Positions 57,810 to 64,000 of a DNA stretch of 64,000 nucleotides are shown here, one piece after another (positions within the stretch are counted from its first letter, which is position 1; each line of letters begins with the position of its first letter). Source of the stretch: Lachnospiraceae oral taxon 107 str. F0167 (GTDB taxonomy: Bacteria; Bacillota; Clostridia; Lachnospirales; Lachnospiraceae). The stretch lies in assembly GCA_000209465.1 (NCBI GenBank), contig GL890583.1, positions 495,343-559,342 on the forward strand, given 5' to 3'. The position numbers and the translations under genes were made by a program. A model generated the notes under the pieces. The model was not told the origin of the DNA. It did no database searches and saw only the letters and a program-made list of their open reading frames with translations.

Positions 57810-57819
57810 AAGTTGCTCC

Positions 57820-58035
57820 TTACTTTATTACATTTGAAAGCAGTGGAATCAGTTTTATTCCTATTAAAACTATTCCTCCCCCTGCCATAAGCTGCTTTAT
57901 TCCCTGTGATTTTGCTCCGGGATTGTCATTACCATATCCCTCCATAAGGTTGATAACACCCCATGCTCCAAGTCCTGCGCCTACCGCCATTACCAATACT
58001 TTCAATACATCTACTGCCTGTGTAAAAAACTCCAT
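57820..58035 (-). CDS. Maff2 family small membrane protein
   Basis: The 71-residue protein has two hydrophobic segments and the diagnostic middle GLGAWGVINLMEGYGNDNPGAKSQGIKQLMAGGG read in pieces as GVINLMEGYGNDNPG and QLMAGGG. Maff2 proteins stand just ahead of the VirB6-like gene in Clostridia conjugative elements and have the size and topology of a VirB2-like pilin (inference). Confidence 0.93.
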   Translation of the reverse strand: MEFFTQAVDVLKVLVMAVGAGLGAWGVINLMEGYGNDNPGAKSQGIKQLMAGGGIVLIGIKLIPLLSNVIK

Positions 58036-58038
58036 GAT

Positions 58039-58359
58039 TTATTCCTCCTCATTTTCATTGTCTGTATTTTTATTTTCAATCTTGTTGTATGACTTCACTA
58101 CAAAGTTTTTATAGGTCTTACCGTCCTTTTCACGCTCTTTGAAATATCCAAAGATATGAATGAGATCGCCTTTTTCAAAGCCTTTTGCTGTTTCCACCTT
58201 TTCACCGTAAGCGGCACAGTTGATATATTCCTTGCCTTTACCATACTTTTTTACAAGAGTGAAGTTTGCCACCGCTATTTCTTCTCCATCTTTTTCAAAT
58301 GAACTTAATACCGGCTCATCTACAAGATTGGCGTTAATGTTAATCATTTCCTGCTTCAT
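58039..58359 (-). CDS. Single-stranded DNA-binding protein (SSB-like)
   Basis: The 106-residue protein is a compact OB fold: NINANLVDEPVLSSF, VANFTLVKKYG, YINCAAYGEKVETA, and IHIFGYFKEREKDGKTYKNF. The end is acidic (NTDNENEEE), as in SSB tails. It stands directly before the Maff2 gene, as in related elements, and probably coats transferred DNA. Confidence 0.88.
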   Translation of the reverse strand: MKQEMININANLVDEPVLSSFEKDGEEIAVANFTLVKKYGKGKEYINCAAYGEKVETAKGFEKGDLIHIFGYFKEREKDGKTYKNFVVKSYNKIENKNTDNENEEE

Positions 58360-58384
58360 ATTTTTGATTTCTCCTTTTTCTCAA

Positions 58385-58419
58385 TAAAAAAGCGACTGAA
58401 AGTTTAATTTTCAATCGCT
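58385..58419 (-). terminator. Terminator or attenuator upstream of the SSB-like gene
   Basis: AGCGA-TGAAA and TTTCA-TCGCT form a stem with one mismatch at 58391-58419; on the minus strand it is followed by TTTTTTATT. Confidence 0.65.
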
Positions 58420-58500
58420 GATAACTTTTGGTATATAGTTTTGATTGTATTACTAAGTTGGGCTTCTTATCCTTGTCATCTTTTCCTCCAAATTTTTTGC

Positions 58501-58537
58501 ATAAAAAAAGACGATAGAGATTTTGCTTTCTACCGTC
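58501..58537 (-). terminator. Terminator after the putative immunity gene
   Basis: AGACGGTAGAA pairs with TCTATCGTCT on the minus strand, with a small mismatch, and is followed by TTTTTTT. Confidence 0.75.
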
Positions 58538-58567
58538 TGATGTGTTTATCTTATTTTATTAATAGTG

Positions 58568-59053
58568 CTACAAGTCTCTTTTATCAGTTTCACTACATAT
58601 CTTTCTTAACTCATTAATTTGCCACAAGCGTTCTTGCTCTACTTTATCTTTATTATTCGGATAAGCGATGTTGCAACATTTTATAGCATAATCTGAAGCA
58701 ACCATTCCGTGTTCTTTCATATGTGCAGTTCCAACGGCTTGCCCAACAACTCGTAATGCCATACATATAATATTGCTTTCTTGTTCCTTAGCAAGCCTAT
58801 GAATAGAAAATCCCACTTGCCTCAAATCATACATTTTTATCATTATACCTTTTTGCCAACATTCATTTATACTATATCCTTTTAATATAGTTTTATCTGT
58901 TTCATATGAAGGGGCATATTGTTCTAATATATGCTTTGCAAGTTTTAATGCCCACTTAGCAATTTCTTTTTGTGAAGATTTGTCGTATAAAGTATCAAGT
59001 TGTTTTCTTAACTCCGGTATATCATAGATTTTTATTTTAGCAACAGTAGGCAA
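58568..59053 (-). CDS. Putative immunity protein (Imm5-like)
   Basis: The 161-residue protein contains MALRVVGQAVGTAHMKEHGMVASDYAIKCC read in parts as RVVGQAVGTAHMKEH and ASDYAIKC, close to the GQAVATAH..A.YALK signature of a family of presumed immunity proteins. It lies inside the transfer operon between VirD4 and the SSB gene, with its own terminator. No toxin gene is adjacent. The family name is from pattern recognition and the function is inferred. Confidence 0.65.
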   Translation of the reverse strand: MPTVAKIKIYDIPELRKQLDTLYDKSSQKEIAKWALKLAKHILEQYAPSYETDKTILKGYSINECWQKGIMIKMYDLRQVGFSIHRLAKEQESNIICMALRVVGQAVGTAHMKEHGMVASDYAIKCCNIAYPNNKDKVEQERLWQINELRKICSETDKRDL

Positions 59054-59134
59054 TTCTACTCACCTCCACAATTTATAATTTAGCTAATGAATTAATTATA
59101 CCAAATATACCCAACCATATACATAGCAAAATTT

Positions 59135-60916
59135 TTACAATCTCACAATAACTGTGTCTTTGTTAAGCTTTGCTTTTCCACGCCTTTTCATATATCTTTC
59201 TATGTCAAACAGGTTTTTCTTATCATAATCCTCCAAAAGTTTATAATTCTTATGCTTTGTAATATCGAATTTATCCGATAGGAAAGGGCGTACACCCCTA
59301 AGCTGGAAGATACATTTACTGCCGTCCATTACGGTAATCTCATCTTGGCTCATAAGTTCCTTGCCTGTCTTTTGGTAATTAAGTCCAAAGCTCTTTTGAT
59401 TACTTCTTGTTTCCGATGTGTTATATAAATCTATCGTTTCTTTTCCCAGTGTTTCGGAAAGCTCTTTTAATGTTGTTTTTTCCTTTCCGCCAAGAAACAG
59501 GGTACTATCACAGTTGCCCACGATGGTATCGGCATTATCCTTATAGATTGCCTTTAACTGTGATTGTGCCTGAAGTATGATACTTGCTGAAATCTCTCTA
59601 CTTCTGATGGTTGCAATCAGCTTCTCAAACTTTGGAATTAAGCCGATATTTGCAAACTCATCAAGCAGACATCTTACATGAACTGGCAATCTTCCACCAT
59701 ATACATCATCGGCTTTATCGCACAATAAATTAAATAGCTGAGAATACATAATGGATACCACAAAGTTAAAGGTATCATCGGTATCTGAGATGATAACAAA
59801 TAGGGCGGTCTTTCTATCACCTAATGTATCAAGCTCCAGTTCATCTTCTTTCATCAAGTCCCTAAGTTCTTGAATATCAAAGGGAGCAAGTCTTGCACCA
59901 CAGGAAATAAGAATAGATTTCGCTGTTTTTCCGGCTGCAAGTTTGTATTTCTTATATTGCTTAACTGCAAAGTGTGTCGGCTCTTTCTTTTCAAGAGCTT
60001 CAAATAGTCTATCTATCGGATTCATATAGGTTTCGTCATCTTCTCGAACTTCCGAAGCGTCTATCATATCAAGTAGAGTAGCAAGGTTCTTTTCTTCTCT
60101 TGGAGCTTCGTAGAAGATATAGCCGATAAGAGCCGTATAGTAAAGTTTTTCAGCTTTTACCCAAAAATCTTCACCTGCTTTTTCTCCCTCACCTTTAGTA
60201 TTTGCAATGATTGTTTGAACCAGTTTCAATATATCTTTTTCAGAACGGATATAGGCAAAGGGATTATATTTCATACTCTTTTTAAAGTTAATTGTATTTA
60301 AGATTTTTATCTCATAACCATTATCTTCAAGCATTTTGCCACATTCAAGAACTATCGTACCTTTCGGATCGGTTACGCAATATGATGAGTGCATTTGCAT
60401 AAGGTTGGGTTTTACAAAAAATCGAGTCTTACCACTTCCTGATCCTCCTATAACAAGCACATTCTTATTTCTCGCATACTTTGGATTAGAGGGTCTGCCG
60501 TTCATTGTCAGTCTTTCGGTTTGGGTAAGCAAGATGTTGTTTTGAAACTTCTCATCTACATACGGCTCGATGTCTTTTTTATTTCCCCATCTTGCCGAGC
60601 CATACTCTTTTCCATGTCTGAATTTCTTGGCATTTTTGCCTTTGGTATAGATAATGAATTTAATTATAGCAGCAACAACGATTCCTGTCAGTACATCCAT
60701 TATATGAATACTTGGAAGAAAACTCAAAGTATTTATTTCCAGTATTCCTTGAAAGATTTTATCGATAATATCGCCACCTGTATAAGCTCTTACATGATGT
60801 GAAAAGATGTTGCCTATATAGAAAAATGCAAGATAGGGTATGTTTTGTTTTACAAATCTTACCTTATCCTGCACCTTAAATAAGCCTTTGATGTCCTTTA
60901 ATATTTTGTCAATCAT
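59135..60916 (-). CDS. VirD4/TraG-type coupling protein
   Basis: The 593-residue ATPase links the relaxosome to the channel. Two N-terminal membrane segments (about residues 25-40 and 65-85) precede Walker A VIGGSGSGKTRFFVKPN (about residue 155) and the block VRCLLDEFANIGLIPKFEKLIATIRSR, read here as LLDEFANIG and ATIRSREIS, containing Walker B. Its ATG overlaps the pcfB stop (ATGA). Confidence 0.95.
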   Translation of the reverse strand: MIDKILKDIKGLFKVQDKVRFVKQNIPYLAFFYIGNIFSHHVRAYTGGDIIDKIFQGILEINTLSFLPSIHIMDVLTGIVVAAIIKFIIYTKGKNAKKFRHGKEYGSARWGNKKDIEPYVDEKFQNNILLTQTERLTMNGRPSNPKYARNKNVLVIGGSGSGKTRFFVKPNLMQMHSSYCVTDPKGTIVLECGKMLEDNGYEIKILNTINFKKSMKYNPFAYIRSEKDILKLVQTIIANTKGEGEKAGEDFWVKAEKLYYTALIGYIFYEAPREEKNLATLLDMIDASEVREDDETYMNPIDRLFEALEKKEPTHFAVKQYKKYKLAAGKTAKSILISCGARLAPFDIQELRDLMKEDELELDTLGDRKTALFVIISDTDDTFNFVVSIMYSQLFNLLCDKADDVYGGRLPVHVRCLLDEFANIGLIPKFEKLIATIRSREISASIILQAQSQLKAIYKDNADTIVGNCDSTLFLGGKEKTTLKELSETLGKETIDLYNTSETRSNQKSFGLNYQKTGKELMSQDEITVMDGSKCIFQLRGVRPFLSDKFDITKHKNYKLLEDYDKKNLFDIERYMKRRGKAKLNKDTVIVRL

Positions 60917-61398
60917 AGGCTCTGCTCCTTTTGTTTATTCTTAACTTTGTCCTTAGAAACCGTGCTTTTCGTCATCTCCTTAAACTTCTCAATGTTTTTG
61001 TGTATGGATTCTTTTCTTTCAGCTTTTTTCTCTGACACTGAAAGAGCGTGCTTAAATGCTTTATCCATTACATTCATATCTTTAGCTTGGAAGAATACGG
61101 AGTATTTACCTGTTTCCTTGTCTTTCATCACTGAAAATTTTACTCCATACCGATTAAGCTCTTTTTTCAGTTCCTTTAATTCTGCTTTTTCAACAGGAAT
61201 TTCTTCAAGCTGTCCTTTTTTCACCATATCTTTGAGTTTTACTTCGTTTCCTTTTTCTTTAACTAAATTTTCCAAACTGCCATATGCCTTAGACTTTTCC
61301 AGTAATTTTTTAATCATACTCAATATCTCTTGAGATGTTGCTTTTAAAGTATTGATTTCCATATTTATTACTCTGTTTGCTATTTCTTCGTTTACCAT
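60913..61398 (-). CDS. PcfB family (DUF3801) protein
   Basis: The protein is about 161 residues from ATG-GTA-AAC, which lies behind GGAGG and overlaps the stop of the Rep-like gene (TGATG). ELKKELNRYGVKFSVMKDKETGKYSVFFQAKDM is the DUF3801 core, seen in parts as LNRYGVKFSVMKD and YSVFFQAKDM. PcfB works with the VirD4 protein PcfC in enterococcal transfer, and here the same pair is adjacent. Confidence 0.88.
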   Translation of the reverse strand: MVNEEIANRVINMEINTLKATSQEILSMIKKLLEKSKAYGSLENLVKEKGNEVKLKDMVKKGQLEEIPVEKAELKELKKELNRYGVKFSVMKDKETGKYSVFFQAKDMNVMDKAFKHALSVSEKKAERKESIHKNIEKFKEMTKSTVSKDKVKNKQKEQSL

Positions 61399-62420
61399 CA
61401 AATTCCTCCTCTCATATCATAGCTTACAAGGGCAGAGTAGTGTGCATCTATTCCGCTTGGAGCGTTATATGCCGCCGTCAGAACAAACGCCCTTATATTT
61501 CTTATCTTGTACTCATTTTCTTTAATCACATTTACTAAATACTCCAAATGCTCGGAATTAAGTTTCCTGTACCTTTCTTTTACTATTTGTGCCGGTAGCC
61601 TTGTTTGGTTGATTGTAACAAGCTGTCTATCATCAAGCACCATTACATCGGATAGTATCTTTACAATCTCGTCAAAATCTTTTGCTTTGAATTTATCTCC
61701 TACTTCAAGGTATTCATAGTATCCTACCTGTATTCTTAATTCTTCCAAATATTTTTCATAGATGTCTTTGTTTTTTCCCTCCTCTCCCTCCATCCTTTCC
61801 TTGTTTTTTTCATTTTTACCTATGATGGAATGATGGGTGGAATTATATGAAGAGATATCTGTAGTAATATTTGATGAATTATTTGTAGTAATCTCTGGTA
61901 ATGGTTGGGGCATATTGCCACATTGCATTGGTTGATTTTGCTCTAATGCATCGGTGCAATCTGCACTTATGCATTGGTGGATTTTGCACTTTTCCATTGG
62001 TGCATTTTGCACTAATGCATTGGGTATAGCTTTTTCTAAGGCTTTTAATTCTTCTTTTTGTTTTTTATCTTCAATCTTGGTGTAAAGTTCTTCTAATTTC
62101 TCAGTATTGATGGTGTACCATTTGGTCTTATCCCTCGGATCTTTATTATAGTTTCCTACAAGCAGAAATCCTGCTTTTTCGAGCTTTGCAAAAGTTCTTT
62201 TTACAGTATCAAGGCTCATATAGTCGAAGTCATTTTCTTGCCATGCTCTTATGGAGTTATATGTCCAGTATCTTCGGTCATAATAGTTATTGCCGGATTT
62301 CTTATTAATTTCTATCCAGTAGTTTATCTGTTGCAAGATAAGAGCTTCATTTAAGCCTATTTCTCTTGCCAATGTCTTATTTGCAATGATAGGCTGTTCA
62401 TCAAACAAATACATACTCAC
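61398..62420 (-). CDS. Rep-like winged-helix protein (replication initiator, DUF6017 type)
   Basis: The 340-residue protein begins with an initiator-type winged-helix domain (NKTLAREIGLNEALILQQINYWI, then YMSLDTVKRTFAKLEKAGFL). A low-complexity linker (residues about 130-215, rich in N, S, Q, C) contains five 23-bp DNA repeats. The C-terminal domain (RLPAQIVKERYRKLNSEHLEYLV) is of the DUF6017 type. In elements of this kind the protein is thought to start replication of the circular form. GGAG lies eight bases before the GTG start. Confidence 0.82.
   Translation of the reverse strand: MSMYLFDEQPIIANKTLAREIGLNEALILQQINYWIEINKKSGNNYYDRRYWTYNSIRAWQENDFDYMSLDTVKRTFAKLEKAGFLLVGNYNKDPRDKTKWYTINTEKLEELYTKIEDKKQKEELKALEKAIPNALVQNAPMEKCKIHQCISADCTDALEQNQPMQCGNMPQPLPEITTNNSSNITTDISSYNSTHHSIIGKNEKNKERMEGEEGKNKDIYEKYLEELRIQVGYYEYLEVGDKFKAKDFDEIVKILSDVMVLDDRQLVTINQTRLPAQIVKERYRKLNSEHLEYLVNVIKENEYKIRNIRAFVLTAAYNAPSGIDAHYSALVSYDMRGGI
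61905..62024. repeat. Five 23-bp iterons inside the rep-like gene
   Basis: Units start at 61905, 61928, 61951, 61974 and 61997, each beginning with TTGG or TCGG and ending with GCA or CCA, with TGCAC or a variant in the middle; a partial TTGGG follows. The 23-bp period is not a multiple of three, so the repeat is selected as DNA, not as protein. This is the form of a replication origin placed in the initiator gene. Confidence 0.8.
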
Positions 62421-62452
62421 AGTTTTATCTCCTCTCTTTATATTTGGGCAAA

Positions 62453-62482
62453 GAAAAAGACGATAGATTTATTCCATCGTCT
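62453..62482 (-). terminator. Hairpin with T-run ahead of the rep-like gene
   Basis: AGACGAT and ATCGTCT pair perfectly over 7 bp (62458-62482), followed by TTTTTC on the minus strand. Confidence 0.6.
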
Positions 62483-62489
62483 GTCTTTC

Positions 62490-62765
62490 CTATATCTCTT
62501 TTAATATTTCAATAGCTACTTCAATATATGCCGTAACCCACATAGCAATCTTCGGAAGTCCGTAAGGACTTATTAGAAACGCTATTACAAAACCCTGAAT
62601 AAAGGTTATGGTATCTTTTTGTATAAGTGCGGCCAGTGAGCCTAATACAATTAAAAAAGATATGACACCTAATATTATTGCACTTATATTAATTGTGAAT
62701 TTTAGAAACGAAACTAATATTGAAAGTAGCAAAATAATAGGAAAAAGATAATCTTCAATACCCAT
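62490..62765 (-). CDS. CD1845-like small membrane protein
   Basis: The 91-residue protein has three hydrophobic segments and ends ISPYGLPKIAMWVTAYIEVAIEIL, similar in length and topology to CD1845-family proteins found at this place in Tn1549-like elements. There is no signal peptide. It lies between the Bro-N gene and the rep-like gene. Function unknown. Confidence 0.7.
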   Translation of the reverse strand: MGIEDYLFPIILLLSILVSFLKFTINISAIILGVISFLIVLGSLAALIQKDTITFIQGFVIAFLISPYGLPKIAMWVTAYIEVAIEILKEI

Positions 62766-62773
62766 CTCATGTC

Positions 62774-63649
62774 TTAATCCTCTTTGTCCTTATCTTCATC
62801 TTTTTTATGTGATACTTCTTTTGAAACATCATCAATAAGTTTTGCGAAGTCAATAGCATTTTTAGGAGTTATAACAGGTTTACCTGTCTTTGCTTCAATT
62901 GATTTTCTTGCATCTCCTGCAATACTTCCTCCTTCTCTTGCAACTTTTTTGTTTTCTTCAAGTCCCTTTGGATTTGTGGAATTGGCAATATCTTTAGTTG
63001 CCGTTTCTGCAAGCATATTTAATATAAGCTCCGTTGTAGACATATTGTCTCTTAAATTTTGATTTTTAAGTCCTTTGTAGTCTTTATACTGCCTTGTCGT
63101 CATATCTGACCACGCTTTTGTAATTTCATTTGTAAGAATGGCAAAATCCTTGCCTTCTTTTACTCCATGGTCTTGCCAAGAGTCTGTCAGCTCTTTTCTT
63201 ACTTGTATAGCTTGCAATCTTTGGTTAATCCACTCTCTCATATAGCCTTTTTTCAAATATGTCTCCAAAGCTCTGTCGATTGTAAGTTCAGGATCGATTA
63301 TTTCATCAATTCTTTCCTTACCGACTTCAGCCAACCACATCTTAAAAGGCTCAGCCTTTGGGGAAGGGATAGATTGAATAATACGGAAAATACCTTGTAT
63401 ATCAGCAGCATCCGTATTGTATTTTTTCCCATCTGAAGATTCCATTTTCAGTTGTCGACAAAATGTCGACAGCTCACTTTTTTCTTCTTCGCTCATTCTC
63501 TTCTTAACACGATACCAATAATCCCTTGGATTTTTACTGTCAGTTAATACACCTACAACATCTACTACAGAAAAGTACCATTCTTCTTTTTCGTTATCCC
63601 ACAAAGACCTTATTTGATTTCCCTCAAATAATTTAATTTCATTATCCAA
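62774..63649 (-). CDS. Bro-N domain (antirepressor-like) protein
   Basis: The 291-residue protein has a Bro-N domain at its start (IRSLWDNEKEEWYFSVVDVVGVLTDSKNPRDYWYRVKKR, seen in parts as WYFSVVDVVGVL and NPRDYWYRVK). The middle LELTIDRALETYLKKGY and WINQRLQAIQVRKELTDSW, and the end with EENKKVAREGGSIAGDARK, are regular in mobile-element members. AAAGGAGG lies before a TTG start. It is the first gene of the long minus-strand operon at the right end and may regulate it (inference). Confidence 0.85.
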   Translation of the reverse strand: MDNEIKLFEGNQIRSLWDNEKEEWYFSVVDVVGVLTDSKNPRDYWYRVKKRMSEEEKSELSTFCRQLKMESSDGKKYNTDAADIQGIFRIIQSIPSPKAEPFKMWLAEVGKERIDEIIDPELTIDRALETYLKKGYMREWINQRLQAIQVRKELTDSWQDHGVKEGKDFAILTNEITKAWSDMTTRQYKDYKGLKNQNLRDNMSTTELILNMLAETATKDIANSTNPKGLEENKKVAREGGSIAGDARKSIEAKTGKPVITPKNAIDFAKLIDDVSKEVSHKKDEDKDKED

Positions 63650-63668
63650 GATACTTCCTCCTTTATGC

Positions 63669-63722
63669 CGGTGTACTGTTTACAACAACTATTTTCAGAT
63701 AGTCACTCTAAACAATACACCG
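63669..63722. repeat. Imperfect 54-bp inverted repeat near the right end
   Basis: CGGTGTA and TACACCG are the outer arms, TGTTTA and TAAACA the middle arms, ACTAT and ATAGT the inner arms. It has no T-run, so it is more likely an operator or protein-binding structure than a terminator. It lies 20 bp upstream of the Bro-N gene. Confidence 0.6.
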
Positions 63723-64000
63723 ACTTTTAATTTTAAAGATTTAAACTTTGGTAGAAGTCTTAAAACCCTTATATTTATTGTACTATTTGCCACTGTCATT
63801 ATTATGACACGAAACCCCGAGGTCGGATCATATATTTTGATTGTATCACGCCTATTTAAAAACTCGGCAATAATTTCCGACATCAAAAGAGACACCTCAT
63901 GCGGTGTATAAAACTCTCCTGCCTTTTTCCCTGCATTTGAAGCAAACCTCTCAATCAAGTACTCATAGATAAATCCCAAAACATCATAATCATGTCTACT
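63695..64000 (-). CDS. hsdM: HsdM N-terminal part, cut by the element (5' end outside the window)
   Basis: The frame enters from the right edge (SRHDYDVLGFIYEYLIERFA), passes through KAGEFYTPHEVSLLM, the conserved HsdM block, and reaches IKIYDPTSG, the first half of the SAM motif, at the junction near 63819. It then runs on in element DNA for 38 unrelated residues and stops at 63695. Joined to the part ending at 17563, it would give DPTSGSGSLLINIGK. As it stands the protein lacks the catalytic domain. Confidence 0.93.
   Translation of the reverse strand, partial: SRHDYDVLGFIYEYLIERFASNAGKKAGEFYTPHEVSLLMSEIIAEFLNRRDTIKIYDPTSGFRVIIMTVANSTINIRVLRLLPKFKSLKLKVGVLFRVTI
63800..63830. other. Right attachment junction
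   Basis: The element arm TGACACGA (63805-63812) is followed by AA and CCCC; CCC at 63816-63818 is the sequence shared with the left junction. hsdM codons for DPTS begin right after it. Confidence 0.85.

Larger units (their letters stand above)
17564..63818. mobile_element. Integrative and conjugative element (Tn1549-like) inserted in hsdM
   Basis: The element is about 46.25 kb. Its ends are defined by hsdM halves that rejoin in frame with only CCC shared (17564-17566 and 63816-63818). It has three serine recombinases at the left end, mobC and a relaxase, a full type IV secretion set, topoisomerase III, SSBs, a Rep-like gene with iterons and several regulators, arranged as in Tn1549-like conjugative transposons. 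Cargo consists of QatABCD, a methyltransferase-nuclease fusion, a P-loop GTPase-like gene and a DUF3800-like gene. All transfer genes look intact, so the element may be mobile. Confidence 0.93.

Noticed and set aside
61905-62024. Tandem 23-bp repeats as a CRISPR array or VNTR
   Set aside because: There are no unique spacers, and the units are contiguous within an initiator gene, which fits iterons better.
17564-63818. Antibiotic resistance cargo such as van or tet genes, often seen in Tn1549-like elements
   Set aside because: No protein in the element resembles a known resistance determinant.

Overview
The window looks like chromosome of a low-GC anaerobic Firmicute, most likely a Lachnospiraceae-type Clostridia (inference from meso-diaminopimelate dehydrogenase, the CbiMNQO cobalt importer under a cobalamin riboswitch, and a Tn1549-like conjugative element). 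Almost every gene is on the minus strand.

Host part, positions 1 to about 17,563. From the left: an IS200-type insertion sequence, ddh, the cobalt operon cbiQ-cbiO-cbiM-cbiN with its riboswitch, an RclA-like flavoprotein disulfide reductase, a small unknown protein, and a type I restriction-modification locus. That locus reads hsdM, hsdS, a start-less second hsdS cassette, a frameshifted AAA ATPase, hsdR and a tyrosine recombinase.

Integrated element, about 17,564 to 63,818 (about 46.25 kb). hsdM is cut in two: its N-terminal part lies at 63,819 to 64,000 and continues beyond the window, and its C-terminal part lies at 15,649 to 17,563. Rejoining the flanks restores the reading frame through the SAM-binding motif DPTSGSGSLL with only CCC/GGG shared at the two junctions. 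The split is therefore an insertion by site-specific recombination. The element carries three consecutive large serine recombinases at its left end, then a sigma-like factor, a MobC/relaxase pair with a candidate oriT, a giant ArdC-like/methylase/helicase protein, two DNA methyltransferases, topoisomerase III, and a complete type IV secretion set (NlpC/P60 hydrolase, VirB4, PrgI, VirB6-like, Maff2, SSB, VirD4, PcfB). A Rep-like protein whose gene contains five 23-bp iterons and a Bro-N protein lie at the right end.

Cargo. Between the relaxase and the transfer operon is a defence block: a complete QatABCD anti-phage operon, a cytosine-5 methyltransferase fused to a PD-(D/E)xK nuclease-like domain, its small HTH regulator, and the stump of another cytosine methyltransferase. 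A large P-loop GTPase-like protein of unknown function, with its own consensus promoter, lies next to the mobilisation genes. A DUF3800-like protein is inserted between the helicase gene and a methyltransferase gene. No antibiotic resistance gene was recognised.

How it fits together: integration disables the host type I methylase at its cofactor site and should switch off that restriction system, while the element brings its own defences. Excision should restore hsdM exactly. The element also places an extended -10 promoter, ribosome binding site and TTG start next to the severed hsdM, so the C-terminal half and the downstream hsdS and hsdR may still be expressed.
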